NCBI GenBank assembly: GCA_033675265.1
Contig: JAUJYZ010000781.1
Location: 62,001-126,000, forward strand
Direction: 5' to 3'
DNA length: 64,000 nt
DNA from: Actinostola sp. cb2023
Lineage: Eukaryota; Cnidaria; Anthozoa; Actiniaria; Actinostolidae
The notes below the pieces were generated by a model. It worked only from the letters and a program-made list of their open reading frames with translations. It was not told the DNA's origin and ran no database searches. Position numbers and translations under genes: made by a program. The stretch's first letter is position 1. The number at the start of each line of letters is the position of its first letter. Below are positions 51,787 through 64,000 of the stretch, one piece after another.

Positions 51787-54700
51787 ATGGCCGAGAAGAA
51801 ACGAAGAAAGGTCGTTCGTTCACATGGAAAAACAGCTTTTTTGTGACCAGTTAAACGACTGTTCTACCTTTCTGTGATGTATAGTCGTGCAAGTATCTTT
51901 CAATATGCTTTCTAGTAAGTATTAAGTGGCCTTACTGTCTACTGATTAAAACTAAGCGAAATGCCCCCGAAATGCCAAACCATTCCATTCAACTTTGATC
52001 CACCGAGTGACTGCGTGTATTTTTGGCGAAAATACAACACGAATTGTTGTTTTTAATTCACGATGTATGTGATAGTTTGCTATACTGTGTTATTTTACAT
52101 CCAAAGAGCTTGCTAAGGCTGAACGAAACCCAAACCAAGGCTGGAATACGTTATCACAACACAGCGAAAATGACGATGAAAGTGTGGAGGAGTAAGTAAT
52201 GACATGATACAAATGAGAGTGAATTTGAAATGTTTTCTGTGTTTTTTAATACTGTTTGTTGTTCGTGTTTTTTATCACAGGGATGATGTTTTGTTACTTG
52301 ACCCAGGTTAGTAATTAATTCACCAAATGGCAGTATTTTACTCCAGAATACAGTACAATGAACCCAGTTAATTATACATGTAAGTTATGGGACTGTTGTC
52401 TGTTGCCTTGTTGGAGAGGAACAAGACAAGTGTCCATATTAATCTGGTTTTACACAGGACTTACAGTATCCATTTAACAAGAGTCAACAAGCTGGAAATT
52501 ATCTTCAATGATAGTAATTGGTCTCCCTAATAAATAACTAATATAATAACTTGAATAATACTCTTTTTGAAACAATTGCCCTATACCACTATGACGTCAA
52601 ATCAAAACAATCTATTGTTTAAACGCTAAGGATCATGGTCGCTAGAGGGGGACAAAACAGCAACAACACAAAGGATTCCCCAAATAAATGTATTTTACAG
52701 ACGGTCTGAAAGCGATAAAAGTCACCAAACACAGTAAATATTGTGGGAAAAGTATCGATGAATATAATATCTGGAAACTAGCCAATTTGAAATCAAGCGA
52801 ACCTCAGCAGAGCAGATTTAGTTCAAAATTCTATTGTTCTTCACGATTCTGTCCCCCTCATAAATAAGCCGTTACGTCATAGTGGTATAGGGCAATTGAT
52901 AAAAAAGTTGAAGTGACATCATGGGGGTCAATCCAACTCACTGAATGCAGTCTGCTTGATAATAACATGGCGGATGAGTTTTCAAGTCTGAGTTCGCTCG
53001 TAGAGTAGTTCGAAGTGAATCAGATGTCATATGGGATTAACGTGAGTCCAAAGAGAGTAATGAGGGTGATACAGGACCCCCATGACATCACACGAAATTT
53101 GAATTTTGACCAGTGAAACTTCAGAAAAAAAATTGTTCTTGAAAATACATTTTCTTGCAAATAGGTTTAGTTATAGTACATTACCTTTATTATATAATAC
53201 TATAATACAAATTATTTTTAGAATTTCATACTTTTGTTTCCACGAAACATGCCCTTTAAGGTAATTCCTTAGTTTTGCACTGTGCAATTCTACTGCGCAT
53301 ATATTATATAGCGTGACGTATTAATAATTTGGTGTTGAAAAACACTGCATAACAACCGAAACTATGGATTGTGGATTAAAAAAGAACAAGAATGGCGAAA
53401 AAAATGTCAAGAAAGTGGAGGATTACGTTATGTTTTTGAATAAAATTTTAGTTGAGCGCGCGCTAACTTACGCAATCGAGCGCGCGCTGGGTTTTAGTTA
53501 AACAAATTTGTTAAGGTATCAGGATATGTTTTGGACCCCTATGTCTTCGGACTTCGACAACACGCATGCTTTACAATATTTTACCCAAAAAGTATACATT
53601 TTCTGAAAGCTGAATAAATGTAGTTTTTGAGTATACTTTCATATTTTTAGATTTTGCAATTATAGAAATTGTTAGGCGAGTATACGTGAAATTCGACCGT
53701 AGTGCGTTCTAAAAGTTCGATTGCACATGGAATTTAAGTTATGCTTGTGAAAAACACACTAACAGACTCTCGAGATAATGAACTTCAAAACGGTGTCTCA
53801 ATTTTCCGATATCTGTTTTAGATCAACCGCAATCCTACGCCAAATTTAAACAATTGATTTTAGAGCTATGTTGTCGACAAATAGGGCCATAACGTTTGAA
53901 CGAAAATAACATGAAAAAATCGGAGACAAATTTTTTAGATCAACTATTGCTGAGCCACCTTGCAAATTTTCAGCGAAATCCATCGAAACCCTAGCGACAT
54001 TAAGCCTCCGAAAGACGTGCATTTAGCGCTGAAATAGTTCCGAGAAAAGACGCAATTACTGTTTTGGAAGATCAAGCCACACCATGTTTATCCAACACCT
54101 AGCGTAATTGAATCTGTCAACCACTTGTCAAGATATCTGGTCAGTATTCAACAAAGGTCGACAGGTCATATGCAAATGACAAAATATCGCAGTAAATTTA
54201 TTGTGCTCTGGCTTGTTCGAGTATTGCGGGTGCCGGGGCATGTTTTAGTGTGTATGTATTTGTATGGTTTTCTGCTCTGTTTGGGAACGGTTTCTTTGAA
54301 GACGAAGTCAACGATCTTCTTCTTGGATGAGAATATAAAGAAATTAGGTTTTCTTGAGGATGTGTATTTGCTTTTACATGTAAAAAGTTAAAAAGTGTAT
54401 CGTTGTTTAAACAAATTATTATGTATAGTTGTTGTATCGTTCGCCGCTTGGTTATGAGTGTCACGTACTGATGCGCTTCGAATGACGTCACAATCCAACC
54501 AATTACTGTTGACATATCGTTTCCTGTAGCAAATTAGTCACGATTTTGGTTATCTTCATTTTCTCTGCTTGATTCGTTAAAATTTGTAATTTCTTTTAAA
54601 GAAAGTCATACAAAAAGGAAAGCTTATTCAAAATCTTTAAAAATCCGATTTTGGAAATTTTTGCTAAAAAAACATATCCTGATACCTTAAGGATCATTCA

Positions 54701-57700
54701 GGGAAAGTCTTCAAACCGATTTTTCTCTGAACGAAGCACGGTGACCATCAATTTTTATTGTACATTTTATTTTCACTACCGATTTCACATCTTTTGTGAA
54801 AAGAAAAATAAATTCAATTGGGGAAGTCAATTTTTTTTCGCGTTTTCCGTGTCATTTTCTCGATTTGCATACGAAAATGGAAGGAAATTCGATCATTCCT
54901 TTGTCAAAACCCGGCTTGTAAATGACTCAATTGGCAAAATTGTTATGCAATTTTTGGTATTTGTTGAACTGGTGTGATTGAAAAAATGGTAAATCGGTTG
55001 CAGAAAAGCACTTCCACAATTTTTTTGAGCCATTTTAACACCGTGACACGATATTCAATTGTTTTGAGTCGATTTTGCTTATACCGCATGGTCTATTCTG
55101 ACGAATATTACTGAAACAAGCACGGTGACCCCCATTTTTTTTAACTTTTCTGACAATAAAAACTCAAAAATAATTCACCTGCAAAATTTCAGCGATTTTT
55201 CAATTGGGGAAGATATACTGAGGAATTACCTTAACCCATTCGCTCCTGAGCTATTTTGAGTTTTTTAGCGATTTTCTGGACCTAATGACGTCGTAGGAAA
55301 TTTCGATTCCGTATAAGGGGTTTCCATGGAAATCTTGACAGTTCTGAATGCCTGTGGGCTCGCTTCTTCACGTGTTCTGCCTTTCTTCTTGGGAGTTCGT
55401 AGGGGCTAGTAGTAATCACTACTCGAAAAGGCCAATTTTGCATTTTTAGTGTCAAGTCAAAGTTGAGGGAGTGGTCATTGTGAAATTTAGACAGCAGAGA
55501 AGAATAGTTGTCGTGGATATTAGTCAGACCAATGGTCACACTCACCCTATGGTGATCCAGGGGGGGAGTGATGCTTGTCACGTGACTAGCCCTAGCCCCT
55601 AAGCCAGCCTTCAGTCAAGTCTAACCCTAGCTTCCAGAACTTAACCCAAGGGCAAAAAAAAATAACCCTAAGCCTGAATCGTTGCCCTAACCCTAGTTTT
55701 GAGTTAACCCCAACCCTAACTTCTTCCCGGAGGTGACAAAAGTCATGGTCACGGGACCTCATATTTTTTTGTTTTTTTTGTTTAACCCATTCGCTCCTGA
55801 GCTATTTTGAGTTTTTTAGCGATTTTCTGGACCTAATGACATCGTAGGAAATTTCGATTCCGTATAAGGGGTTTCCATGGAAATCTTGACAGTTCTGAAT
55901 GCCTGTGGGCTCGCTTCTTCACGTGTTCTGCCTTTCTTCTTGGGAGTTCGTAGGGGCTAGTAGTAATCACTACTCGAAAAGGCCAATTTTGCATTTTTAG
56001 AGTGTTTATAGCCATTATTCACCACAGAAGCCCCCAGGACAGCATCATTAAGCTTGACTGGTGTGGTAGAGACCGTTCTCCTGGAAGAAATCAGGAGTTT
56101 AGATACGAATTCACGATCACATTTCGACGTTGCCGTTTGGAAATTCAAAATGGCGGTCTCAATTGTGAAATCGTCTCTCTGGTCTTTCTGTGTTGGATTC
56201 CAGGACCTACAAAGGTATTTTTGGCGACTTTGGACTTGTAAAGAATGCAACCGGTGCAATATTTTGCCTGTAGGACCGAGTGGCTCGACACTCTATATAT
56301 TCTTAAAAAACAGAGATTCGGGGAGATCTATGCCGAAATTCCCGGATGTTTCCCGGCATCCTTTTCGGGCGTGCAGAAGGAAAACACGTGTTAGCGAAAG
56401 TGGTCCTAAGGAAATGGCTATTGTTCGGCGAGTTAAGGAAAAGAGAGAGCAAAATTCACGACTATATCAAGAAGAGAGATGGAAGTTTGCTGAGAAAGTG
56501 GCGTTTTGTTTCACAAGGATGTATTTTGGAAGAAAATCCAAGTCAAATGTCGGTCATTTTCGAGGTGTAAAATTGCGTCAAAAACACGCATTTTTGATTT
56601 TTATGGCAAACAAATTGAACTAATGCCCAGAAATCGGACCTGTAAGTCAGTTTACTTGAGGTTAAAATATGAAGAGTTATCTAGTTGTCACTAATAACTG
56701 GCCATGAGATCGATGTTACGAAAATTCAGAAAGTTAGAATTTTTCAAAGCACTATCGATGTTTATGGCCGGTTTCGGCCGGTGTAGGAGCGAATGGGTTA
56801 AAGAGAAATAGCCTGGGACCCCCATGGTTATAAATATACATGTATCATATACATGTACCATAAAGACGTTACTTTTGCAACCTTACTTTCGGGGGGTCAC
56901 TACTGTCGGGTGGTCACTACTTCCTGCATGCTAAAATCATTAACTTTTAGGAGCCATACTGTGTACATTAAATAGAATGACAATTGTGTACAGAACAAAC
57001 AACAAATATTCACAGGATCTAGAACATACAGTACATGTATTTTATTATGACTAAATTGCTTTTGTTACATTTGCTTATGTGTAGCAGTAAATGTTCTGGC
57101 TCTTTACGTGCTGTTTGCTAGTGCTGTTCGCCATCTAATGTAATCATCACTCTAGAGGGGGGTCGCTACTTTCGGGGAGTCGTTATTTTTGGGATTTGTT
57201 AGCAAGAATCAATTTTTACTGTTACTTTCAGAGGGTCGCTACTTTATGGTATACTGTACTTCATTATGGCTGCATTAATTTTCCAGCATGGTCGTACATG
57301 TACCTTGTGGTGTAGTGGTAGTACATCAGACTAGCATCCTGAAGCGAGTTCGAGTCCCACTCTGTCCACTAGTTGAGACTGTATTTGTTCCGTGCAATAC
57401 CCAGTTCAAATTCAGTTTCTCGACCATGCTTGTAAATAACCAACTGGTTCGCCTCCTTGCCAGTTGGGTTTCTTAAAATTTATTTCATTTCAGCGCATTT
57501 GAAAACGTTATGTTGAATATGCGCTATATAAATAAATGTTATTATTATTATGTTATTACATGTGCCATGCTTAATTATAATACAAATTTGTTTTTAAGGT
57601 GATGAACCGAAGAAACGTCTGTCTATGAAACTGAGAAGTCCTTTGGTACGTTAATCATAATAATTATAATTAATAATAATAACGTTAGACCCAATAGTCC

Positions 57701-60700
57701 CTTTTCGAGTTCACATATCCCATTGTAAAACCGCTGTACTTATTGAGAACAGATACATTTGTATAGGGTTAGCCTCGAGTCAGTGTAAATTATTGACAAA
57801 TATCAACAAGAACACGAAAAAATGTTGACATGGAACAATAGAAACATTTTTGAATTGCACTGACTGTTCTCTGAATCGAGGCTAACACTGTAGTAAATGC
57901 GTCTTTTGTTAGATGTTGAAATTTAGAAACATTTGGCATGTAAGATTCCATGTCAAGTTGGCTTTTATTAGTTGCTATAAACCCCTACATGTACGTATTT
58001 CAAAAAACGTTGACAACGGTAGATCTGAATTGGATGATCTAAAACTTTTAAATTCACATTAACCCCCCCCCCCCCCCCCCCCCCCCATATCTCGTTCGAA
58101 CACCAAGTGGAATTTCAAGCTTGAGGTCAAATGAATGAATTTCGCATGTTACTAATGAAAGACCCTTGTTTCCCATAATTCATCTTGATCTCAGATCATC
58201 CATTTCAGATTGCCCGTTGTCAACGTTTTTTGAAATACAGTACATGTAGAAGTACTGTTCATGTATGGTAACATTTTGTGTACATTGTATGTAGTTGGCT
58301 CGAGTCAGTGTGTACATGTAGTATACTCAAACTACATGTACACTCAGACTCAATGTTGACTTCATGCCAACTACAGTATATTCAAAACTATGTAGCGGCT
58401 GTATAATGAATGAAAGCGTATTCTACTACAATACTTTGTATTTCCAAATTTTGGCATATAGAGGGTTTGCGCGATCACATACTGCAGCCATGTTAGGGGT
58501 CCGCAGGAACAGTAGAATCATTTGACATGAGAAACACATTTGTAATTTAAACAATTCCTTCCGGAAAGGTATTCTTTTTCATGCCCCCTAACATGGCTGC
58601 TGGCATGTGATCGTGCAAACTGATCTATTCGAAGTGCTTTCCAAGAACAGTGTACACTGTACATGTACGTAAGTGACTTGTTATCCAAGTCCAAATTCTC
58701 CTTTGAAATTCAAAGAGTCTAGGGGAGAATTTTGTTTTTGATCAGACATGTAAATGTACAATATATGCTCTTGGTCTCAGACCTGTATACTTTTTTCTTT
58801 GTAGGAGTATAAATGTCAATTAGATGCATATAAAATTCCAAAACGTACCTCTCCAAGGAGTTTTTCAACAAGCAAGAATGCATGTATCTCACCAACAACT
58901 AAATGTGGTAGCAGCAAATCTGCAACACTTGTGGGTTGCGATAGTGATAATGACAACTTAAAAGGCTTGGGGTATAACTCTGGGTTCTCTTCGTCAAAAC
59001 TACGTTCAAATCACACCTCCCTTTCACCAAGGACGACTACATGTAGAACAACAGCGAATGTTAGATACATGATGGAAAGACAGCGAAGTTTGCCTGTTAA
59101 TTCAAGAACGTATTCCAGGCAAAGGTCTCAGTCGACACAACCGCGTAATACGGAATCATTAAGAACTAGACATCATGACGAACCTTTTGATTCTGAGATT
59201 AATATGTTCATAGACAAGCATGATAACAACAAACATGAAAAGAACTCTGCAGTTTTAGATGACGATAGTGACATAACAGAGAATACTGAAGACTTGGAGA
59301 ATGCATATCACAGTACCTTAACCACGACTAGTGAAAGTGATGACAAGGAATCCAATCGAGAAGAGTTGCAGCAAGCAAAAAGGCACATGTTTCCATCCTC
59401 GAACATAAATCCTCGACCTCCTATTCATGCAGACAGTGGAGAGGAATCGGAATCTAATAAGAATTCATTTTACGGTGCACGAATGAAGACTTATCAAATA
59501 ACCAAAAACAAGTTATCAGGATGTAAAAAATTGACTAGATTACAAAGTGATGATAAGAAGAGAAAATTGCCTAGCAGTGACGGGGACAGGAATGATGGCT
59601 GTCCAGAACCAACTAAGAAAAAAATGAGCCTTCAAAAGGTACATATGGTCTTGTGTCTTGTACAAGTAATGTACTGATACAACTTCATGTACAGTCATTT
59701 GCAAAAATTCTGGCCGCCACGATATATCAATATATCGGGTGCATTATGGGTAATTAAATAATACTATTTTGAGTTTCCTAACTTATTAAATGAAGCAAAA
59801 TTTACAAACAACAAACGTATGACTAAAATAAACATTATACTTAATATTTATACCAACTTTGCTGGCGCTAACCCGCTTTAAAGGGAAATTTGCTATTATT
59901 TAATTACCCATAATGCACCCGATATATTGATATTTCGTAGAGGCCAGAATTTTTGCAAATGACTGTATTTTACTGCATTAGCCATCATTAGCACTCACTA
60001 GCACTCGTTAGGAAGCAATTCATTACTACTCATTAGCATTCGTTAGCAAGGGATTCATTTAATTAGCACTTAAGATTATTATTATTACTTGTTAGCAAGG
60101 AATTCGTTAGCACTCGCACTCATTAGCAAGGTGTACCGCATTCATTAGCACTCGTTAGCAAGGAATTCATTAGCACTCATTAGCACTCGTTAGTAAGGAA
60201 TTCATTAGCACTCATTAGCAAGATGTACCGCATTCATTAGCACTCAGCACTCGTTAGTAAGGAATTCATTGGCACTCATTAGCACTCGTTAGTAAGGAAT
60301 TCATTAGCATTCATTAGCAAGGTGTACCGCATTCATTAGCACTCATTAGCACTCGTTAGTAAGGAATTCATTAGCACTCATTAGCACTCGTTAGTAAGGA
60401 ATTCATTAGCACTCATTAGCACTCGTTAGTAAGGAATTCATTAGCACTCATTAGCATTCGTTAGTAAGGAATTCATTAGCACTCGTTAGTAAGGAATTCA
60501 TTAGCACTCGTTAGTAAGGAATTCATTAGCACTCGTTAGTAAGGAATTCATTAGCACTCGTTAGTAAGGAATTCATTAGCACTCATTAGCACTCGTTAGT
60601 AAGGAATTCATTAGCACTCGTTAGTAAGGAATTCATTAGCACTCGTTAGTAAGGAATTCATTAGCACTCGTTAGTAAGGAATTCATTAGCACTCGTTAGT

Positions 60701-63235
60701 AAGGAATTCATTAGCACTCGTTAGTAAGGAATTCATTAGCACTCATTAGCACTCGTTAGTAAGGAATTCATTAGCACTCGTTAGTAAGGAATTCATTAGC
60801 GCTCGTTAGCGAGGTGTACCGCATTCATTAGCACTCATTAGCACTCGTTAGTAAGGAATTCATTAGCACTCGTTAGTAAGGAATTCATTAGCACTCGTTA
60901 GTAAGGAATTCATTAGCACTCGTTAGTAAGGAATTCATTAGCACTCATTAGCGAGGTGTACCGCATTCATTAGCACTCATTAGCACTCGTTAGTAAGGAA
61001 TTCATTAGCACTCGTTAGTAAGGAATTCATTAGCACTCGTTAGTAAGGAATTCATTAGCACTCGTTAGTAAGGAATTCATTAGCACTCATTAGCGAGGTG
61101 TACCACATTCATTAGCACTCATTAGCACTCGTTAGTAAGGAATTCATTAGCACTCGTTTGTAAGGAATTCATTAGCACTCATTAGCAAGGTGTACTGCAT
61201 TCTTTAGCATTCATTAGCACTCATTAGTAAGGAATTCATTAGCAAGGTGTACTGCATTCATTAGCACTCATTAGCATTCTTTAGCACTCGTTAACTTAAC
61301 CTACATGTACATACATGTAAATGTACTTTTCATATAACTGCAGAATAGAACAAAGAAAGGTGGGAAAAAATCTGTTCAACAATCTTCTGGTAAGTCATTG
61401 ATAAAATGATTAGGTTATATTTTCAATGTAAAAGAAATCTACATAAAGCCAAGCAGGTGTAGTATTAAATATTACATGTACAATGTACATTACTAATTAT
61501 AATTAGTTTGCTGCTGGTTCATGCTCGAGAGTCCAGCGGTGCTCTTCGGCACAGGCTTGGATGAAACATCACCCGCTAGAGAACCGCTGGAGAACTTGCC
61601 TGCTAGAATGACTTCTGGTTCTCTGGCGGGGTGACTGCCTACACCGAAGAGCACCGCTGAACTCCTGCTAAGTACTGGTTTGACCATTTGGTAAACAAAG
61701 CTGGGGTACATGTAGGTTGTTGATTGACGGTTGGTACATGTACTGTAGGTTGTTGGACAACTATTAAAATACATGTAGGGAATTTAATATTTGCAGAATC
61801 TACGACGGCGACGTCAACTGGAAGTGTAAATAACTTCTGTTCAGGGTTTCATACCTTCATAGTTGGATTTCCCTATGGATGAAGTAACCTCACAGGCAAA
61901 GGCTTGAACTAAATCTCTAATGTACAAAACCCCTGTATATGTTATTTACACTTCCGGTTGACATTGTTGTCGTAGATGTTGCAAATTATCTTACACTCCC
62001 TAATGACCATGTACAGTAATGTCCCTCCAAGTAATAATAATAATGATGATGATGATGTTTTCATATATACATTACAAGTAGCACATTCTCCACTAGTGTC
62101 CAAATGCGCTTTACATCACTTACAGTGTAACATCTACCGATAGTTGACTGACTTTACAATCAATAGCATTATTGTTTAGAATCCTTTTCAATTGTATATT
62201 AAGTAATCATTTTTTTATGGATTGTAATTTCCATGTAAAGTTTTTACACAATTCAGCTATCCAGCTGCAAGAGTATTTACTAATAAAACTATCTATCTAT
62301 CTTGCTATGCATTTCTGATTAAATTGGTAGTCCATAACACTTTGATTTTCTAAGAGAAAAGCTGTCAGTGTCTTATGTTGGTAAAATAATCTCTTCATTT
62401 CCATGATTGTAGAAGTAAGTCTTGTGGAAATCATTTCCAGCGATGAAGAAGACAAAGAAGGCAAGTATCTAGTTAATGAAGCATTGCAATTTAATCAATT
62501 AGACAAGTACAGAGTGACATAGAAGAGATGGAGGTTATAGTTAGGACGTAAAGTTTCTTAAAATGAGGACGATTCTGTATCCGATTTACCGATATAATTA
62601 CCGGTATTCATAATGTTGTAAATATCAAGGAAATTATGGCGACGTATCGGTGTCGACTAGGCACCATTATCAAGCGAAATGAGTTGAAAGTCAGTGTCAA
62701 CACCGAAACATCGCCATAATCAGCGGCGGATTTAGGGTGGGGCGAAGGAGGCACACACACACACACACCCCCCTTTTGGAAATTTAAATACCTTTTTTGC
62801 CAAAAAAAAATTTACATAAAATTTGGTTGAAACCAATGTCCAACCTGAACGCGCCCCCTCTTTTCAAAATCTCTGAATCTGCCCCTGATAATTTCCTTCA
62901 TTTTATAACATTATGTACATCTAAATCGCTACTTATAATTCTTCATAAATTCGATAATATAATCATAAATCATATATGTTGTCGAGAATCGTGCTAGTAA
63001 TGTACCGTATGTAAGTGGATTGTGTTTATTTTGAGAAGTGAACAAAAAAATGTCAACATCAGATACACCATCAAGCAAGAAATCTAGTGCTACAGTTAGT
63101 GAATCGTCTGAAGTAAAGCCCAAAGAAGCTATGACAGATAACCCATTTGAGAGGGATAACATTAGTACAGAGATCATGCTTGGGCCAAGAGTTCTACTAG
63201 GAACCTTACATGGATCAGCCAAAGGACCACTGGAG
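51787..63235 (+). CDS. SENP6/SENP7-like SUMO protease, N-terminal part (partial)
   Basis: Exons, plus strand: a tentative first exon 51787-51810 (MAEKKRRK), then 52109-52191 (start could be 52107), 52281-52306, 57599-57645, 58805-59638, 61344-61389, 62413-62460, 63036-63235; the gene continues past the window. From exon 2 on the phases agree. The encoded part is hydrophilic and Ser/Lys/Asp-rich, disordered-looking. Two landmarks match SENP6/7: VEIISSDEEDKE, a SUMO-interaction-like hydrophobic patch with acidic tail, and then VLLGTLHGSAKGPLE, which corresponds to the conserved segment that opens the domain before the split C48 protease domain. The enzymes trim poly-SUMO chains in the nucleus. 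The catalytic domain is not in view. Exon 7 ends in a GC donor (GCAAGT). Exon 1 is weakest: its donor GTCGTT is poor, and a strong GTAAGT at 51914 is unused in this model. Confidence 0.7.
52577..52898. mobile_element. Palindromic-ended MITE
   Basis: Ends ATTGCCCTATACCACTATGA and GTCATAGTGGTATAGGGCAA are inverted. The interior is shared with 5940-6330. SENP6/7 intron 3. Confidence 0.8.
53259..55230. mobile_element. 2-kb TIR element with a second one nested inside
   Basis: Outer ends AAGGTAATTCCTTAGT and ACTGAGGAATTACCTT are inverted. Inside, TTAAGGTATCAGGATATGTT (53511) and its inverse near 54672-54690 bound a nested element. Short open frames, no transposase signature. SENP6/7 intron 3. Confidence 0.75.
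55235..55449. mobile_element. Truncated piggyBac-like element end
   Basis: TTAA then CCCATTCGCTCCTGAGC. 215 bp identical with 55786-56000 except for rare changes, then unrelated sequence (55450-55780) including a GCCCTAACCCTAG-like low-complexity part. Confidence 0.7.
55786..56797. mobile_element. piggyBac-like non-autonomous element
   Basis: TTAA on both sides (55782-55785, 56798-56801). Inverted ends CCCATTCGCTCCTGA and AGGAGCGAATGGG. It holds a 189-codon frame (56054-56623) whose counterpart in the 7368-8620 copy is broken differently; I see no transposase motif, so it is not called as a gene. Confidence 0.75.
57299..57553 (+). mobile_element. tRNA-derived SINE
   Basis: The tRNA-like head has A box TGGTGTAGTGG and B box GTTCGAGTCCC, then a body, and a 3' tail ATGCGCTATATAAATAAATG followed by TTATTATTATTAT. 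This head-body-tail order is that of tRNA-SINEs whose tail is copied by a LINE. SENP6/7 intron 3. Confidence 0.75.
57983..58236. mobile_element. Palindromic element with a 24-base C run
   Basis: Relative of 25836-26062 with ends TTTCAAAAAACGTTGACAAC and inverse. A run of 24 C at 58063-58086 replaces the CCTCCG of the other copy. Confidence 0.75.
58440..58640. mobile_element. Short palindromic MITE
   Basis: Arms with GCGATCACATACTGCAGCCA then TGTTAGGGG, and the inverse CCCCTAACATGGCTGC and ATGTGATCGTGC. Ends about 165 bp before the largest SENP6/7 exon. Confidence 0.65.
59690..59967. mobile_element. Tc1/mariner-like MITE, full copy
   Basis: Ends TACAGTCATTTGCAAAAATT and AATTTTTGCAAATGACTGTA, inverted, starting with TA and a CAGT tip as in Tc1/mariner. 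The half copy is 11688-11851. Confidence 0.8.
59975..61300. repeat. 25-bp minisatellite in SENP6/7 intron 5
   Basis: About 45 copies of a 25-bp unit (GCACTCGTTAGTAAGGAATT then CATTA), interspersed with short GCACTCATTA steps and a higher-order insert with GAGGTGTACCGCATTCATTA about every 120-150 bp in the second half. No frame. Confidence 0.9.
61495..61690. repeat. Inverted repeat, probably a small MITE
   Basis: AGCGGTGCTCTTCGG and CCGAAGAGCACCGCT form arms about 90 bp apart, with a second inner pair GAGAACC/GGTTCTC. The 93-codon reverse frame is not supported as a gene. Confidence 0.55.
61799..61977. mobile_element. Palindromic MITE, second copy of the 599-784 family
   Basis: Ends ATCTACGACGGCGACGTC and inverse GTTGTCGTAGAT, with inner GATGAAGTAACCTCACAGG. 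SENP6/7 intron 6. Confidence 0.75.
62725..62892. mobile_element. Short MITE with a CA microsatellite
   Basis: Left end GGCGGATTTAGGGTGGGG, right end GAATCTGCCCCTGA (inverted), with (CA)n at 62751-62767. Similar ends bound the small element at 12195-12312. SENP6/7 intron 7. Confidence 0.55.
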
Positions 63236-63309
63236 GTACAGTATTAATTAATGATTGGTTGTTTAAAAGATGGCAATCATTTCACCATGCGTTGTAAATC
63301 AGTCAATTT

Positions 63310-63605
63310 AAATAGAATATGACTCTCCATGCTTCTATACAAAAATAATGCACGCTGAGGTCTTGAAAGCTGCTAGTGGATGTATGAGTGGAACGCGAGT
63401 GCATTCAGCAGCTTTCAAGACCTCAGAAGTGCATTATTTCAGTTGTATAGAAGCACGGGGAGTCATCTTCTATTCGCTTTATAATATAAAACTAGTTTTA
63501 AACAGGATTTCTGCTTTGTTTTCACTGTTCCGTGCTTCTATCTATAACATAATAATGCACGCTCAGCAACCAATCAAATCGCACGTTCTTGGGAGGTACA
63601 CATAG
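63310..63605. mobile_element. Palindromic MITE
   Basis: AATAATGCACGCTGAGGTCT then TGAAAGCTGC, and the inverse GCAGCTTTCAAGACCTCAG; ends again with ATAATGCACGCTCAG. The open 85-codon frame across it is an artefact. The remaining sequence to 64000 is AT-rich intron with nothing recognised. Confidence 0.65.
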
Positions 63606-64000
63606 TTTATATTATAAAGAAGAAGAATAAATAACCAACTTTAGTTTGAGAGTATAGTTATACTATCATAAAATTTCAGCTAGTGTTTAGAATAAATAAA
63701 TAGTAAATACTCTATTTATAAAATAATAACAATTTATTATTCTAGTGAGAAACCAATACTATTGACAGTGTTTTACCTATAACTTCGTTTTATCTATAAC
63801 TTCATGTAGTATAGAGACATCCTTCCTCTTCTTTTTCCTTCATACACTGTAGTACGTTCCTTTGTCTTTCCCTAGATCTTTCCTCAAACCTATACTTTCC
63901 AATGACAATGACAATCATTATATTTTTTTATTTTTTCCTCATTTAAGATTATATAGATTTTCCTAAAGTTCTCTCACCTTACATTGTACTTTCCCTTTTT

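Noticed and set aside
56054..56623. 189-codon frame inside the piggyBac-like element
   Set aside because: The related copy at 7.4-8.6 kb does not keep the same frame and no transposase motif is visible, so coding is not supported.
60000..61300. Possible CRISPR array because of regular spacing
   Set aside because: Units are contiguous without unique spacers, in an intron of an animal gene; it is a minisatellite.

Overview
This window is nuclear DNA from an early-branching marine animal, most probably a demosponge or a cnidarian. The genome is AT-rich. Coding exons are short, with clean GT..AG introns. Palindromic MITEs are very dense, and the word ACATGTAC is scattered through the introns in great excess. 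Nothing here is bacterial: there are no operons or ribosome binding sites, and every cellular protein aligns with an animal family. The species is inference only.

I reconstructed five cellular genes by joining exons across introns and checking that splice phases agree. From left to right they are: (1) the 5' end of a VPS13-family lipid-transfer protein gene, minus strand, exons at 10261-10360, 8778-8821, 894-936 and 289-384, running off the left edge; (2) a DsbA/FrnE-like thioredoxin-fold oxidoreductase, minus strand, three coding exons from 15015 to 12367; (3) ARL13B, the ciliary small GTPase, plus strand, thirteen exons, 15342-25108; (4) gamma-glutamyltransferase, minus strand, seven exons, 37099-31175; (5) the N-terminal half of a SENP6/SENP7-type SUMO protease, plus strand, from about 51787 to the right edge.

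The most exciting feature is gene 2. The codon for the first cysteine of its CPWC active site is an in-frame TGA, giving U-P-W-C. A structure that fits a type I SECIS element lies downstream on the same strand at 11627-11561, about 740 nt past the stop codon and about 50 nt before an AATAAA signal. This looks like an animal selenoprotein of the DsbA/FrnE-like family. Genes 2 and 3 are head to head with 326 bp between their start codons.

The rest is mobile and repetitive DNA. A BEL/Pao LTR retrotransposon (44092-49677, 5-bp target duplication, nearly identical LTRs) keeps one intact 1084-codon gag-protease frame but has lost reverse transcriptase, RNase H and integrase by in-frame deletion. 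A 1255-bp TIR element with TAA duplications is inserted in its 5' LTR and carries a nested element with a tRNA-like sequence. Other TIR elements include piggyBac-like TTAA copies, Tc1-like copies, one with a decayed RecQ-like helicase piece and one with a transposase N-terminal remnant. Tandem repeats of 7 to about 85 bp are common, notably a 21-bp array at 38.3-39.3 kb and a 25-bp array at 60.0-61.3 kb.
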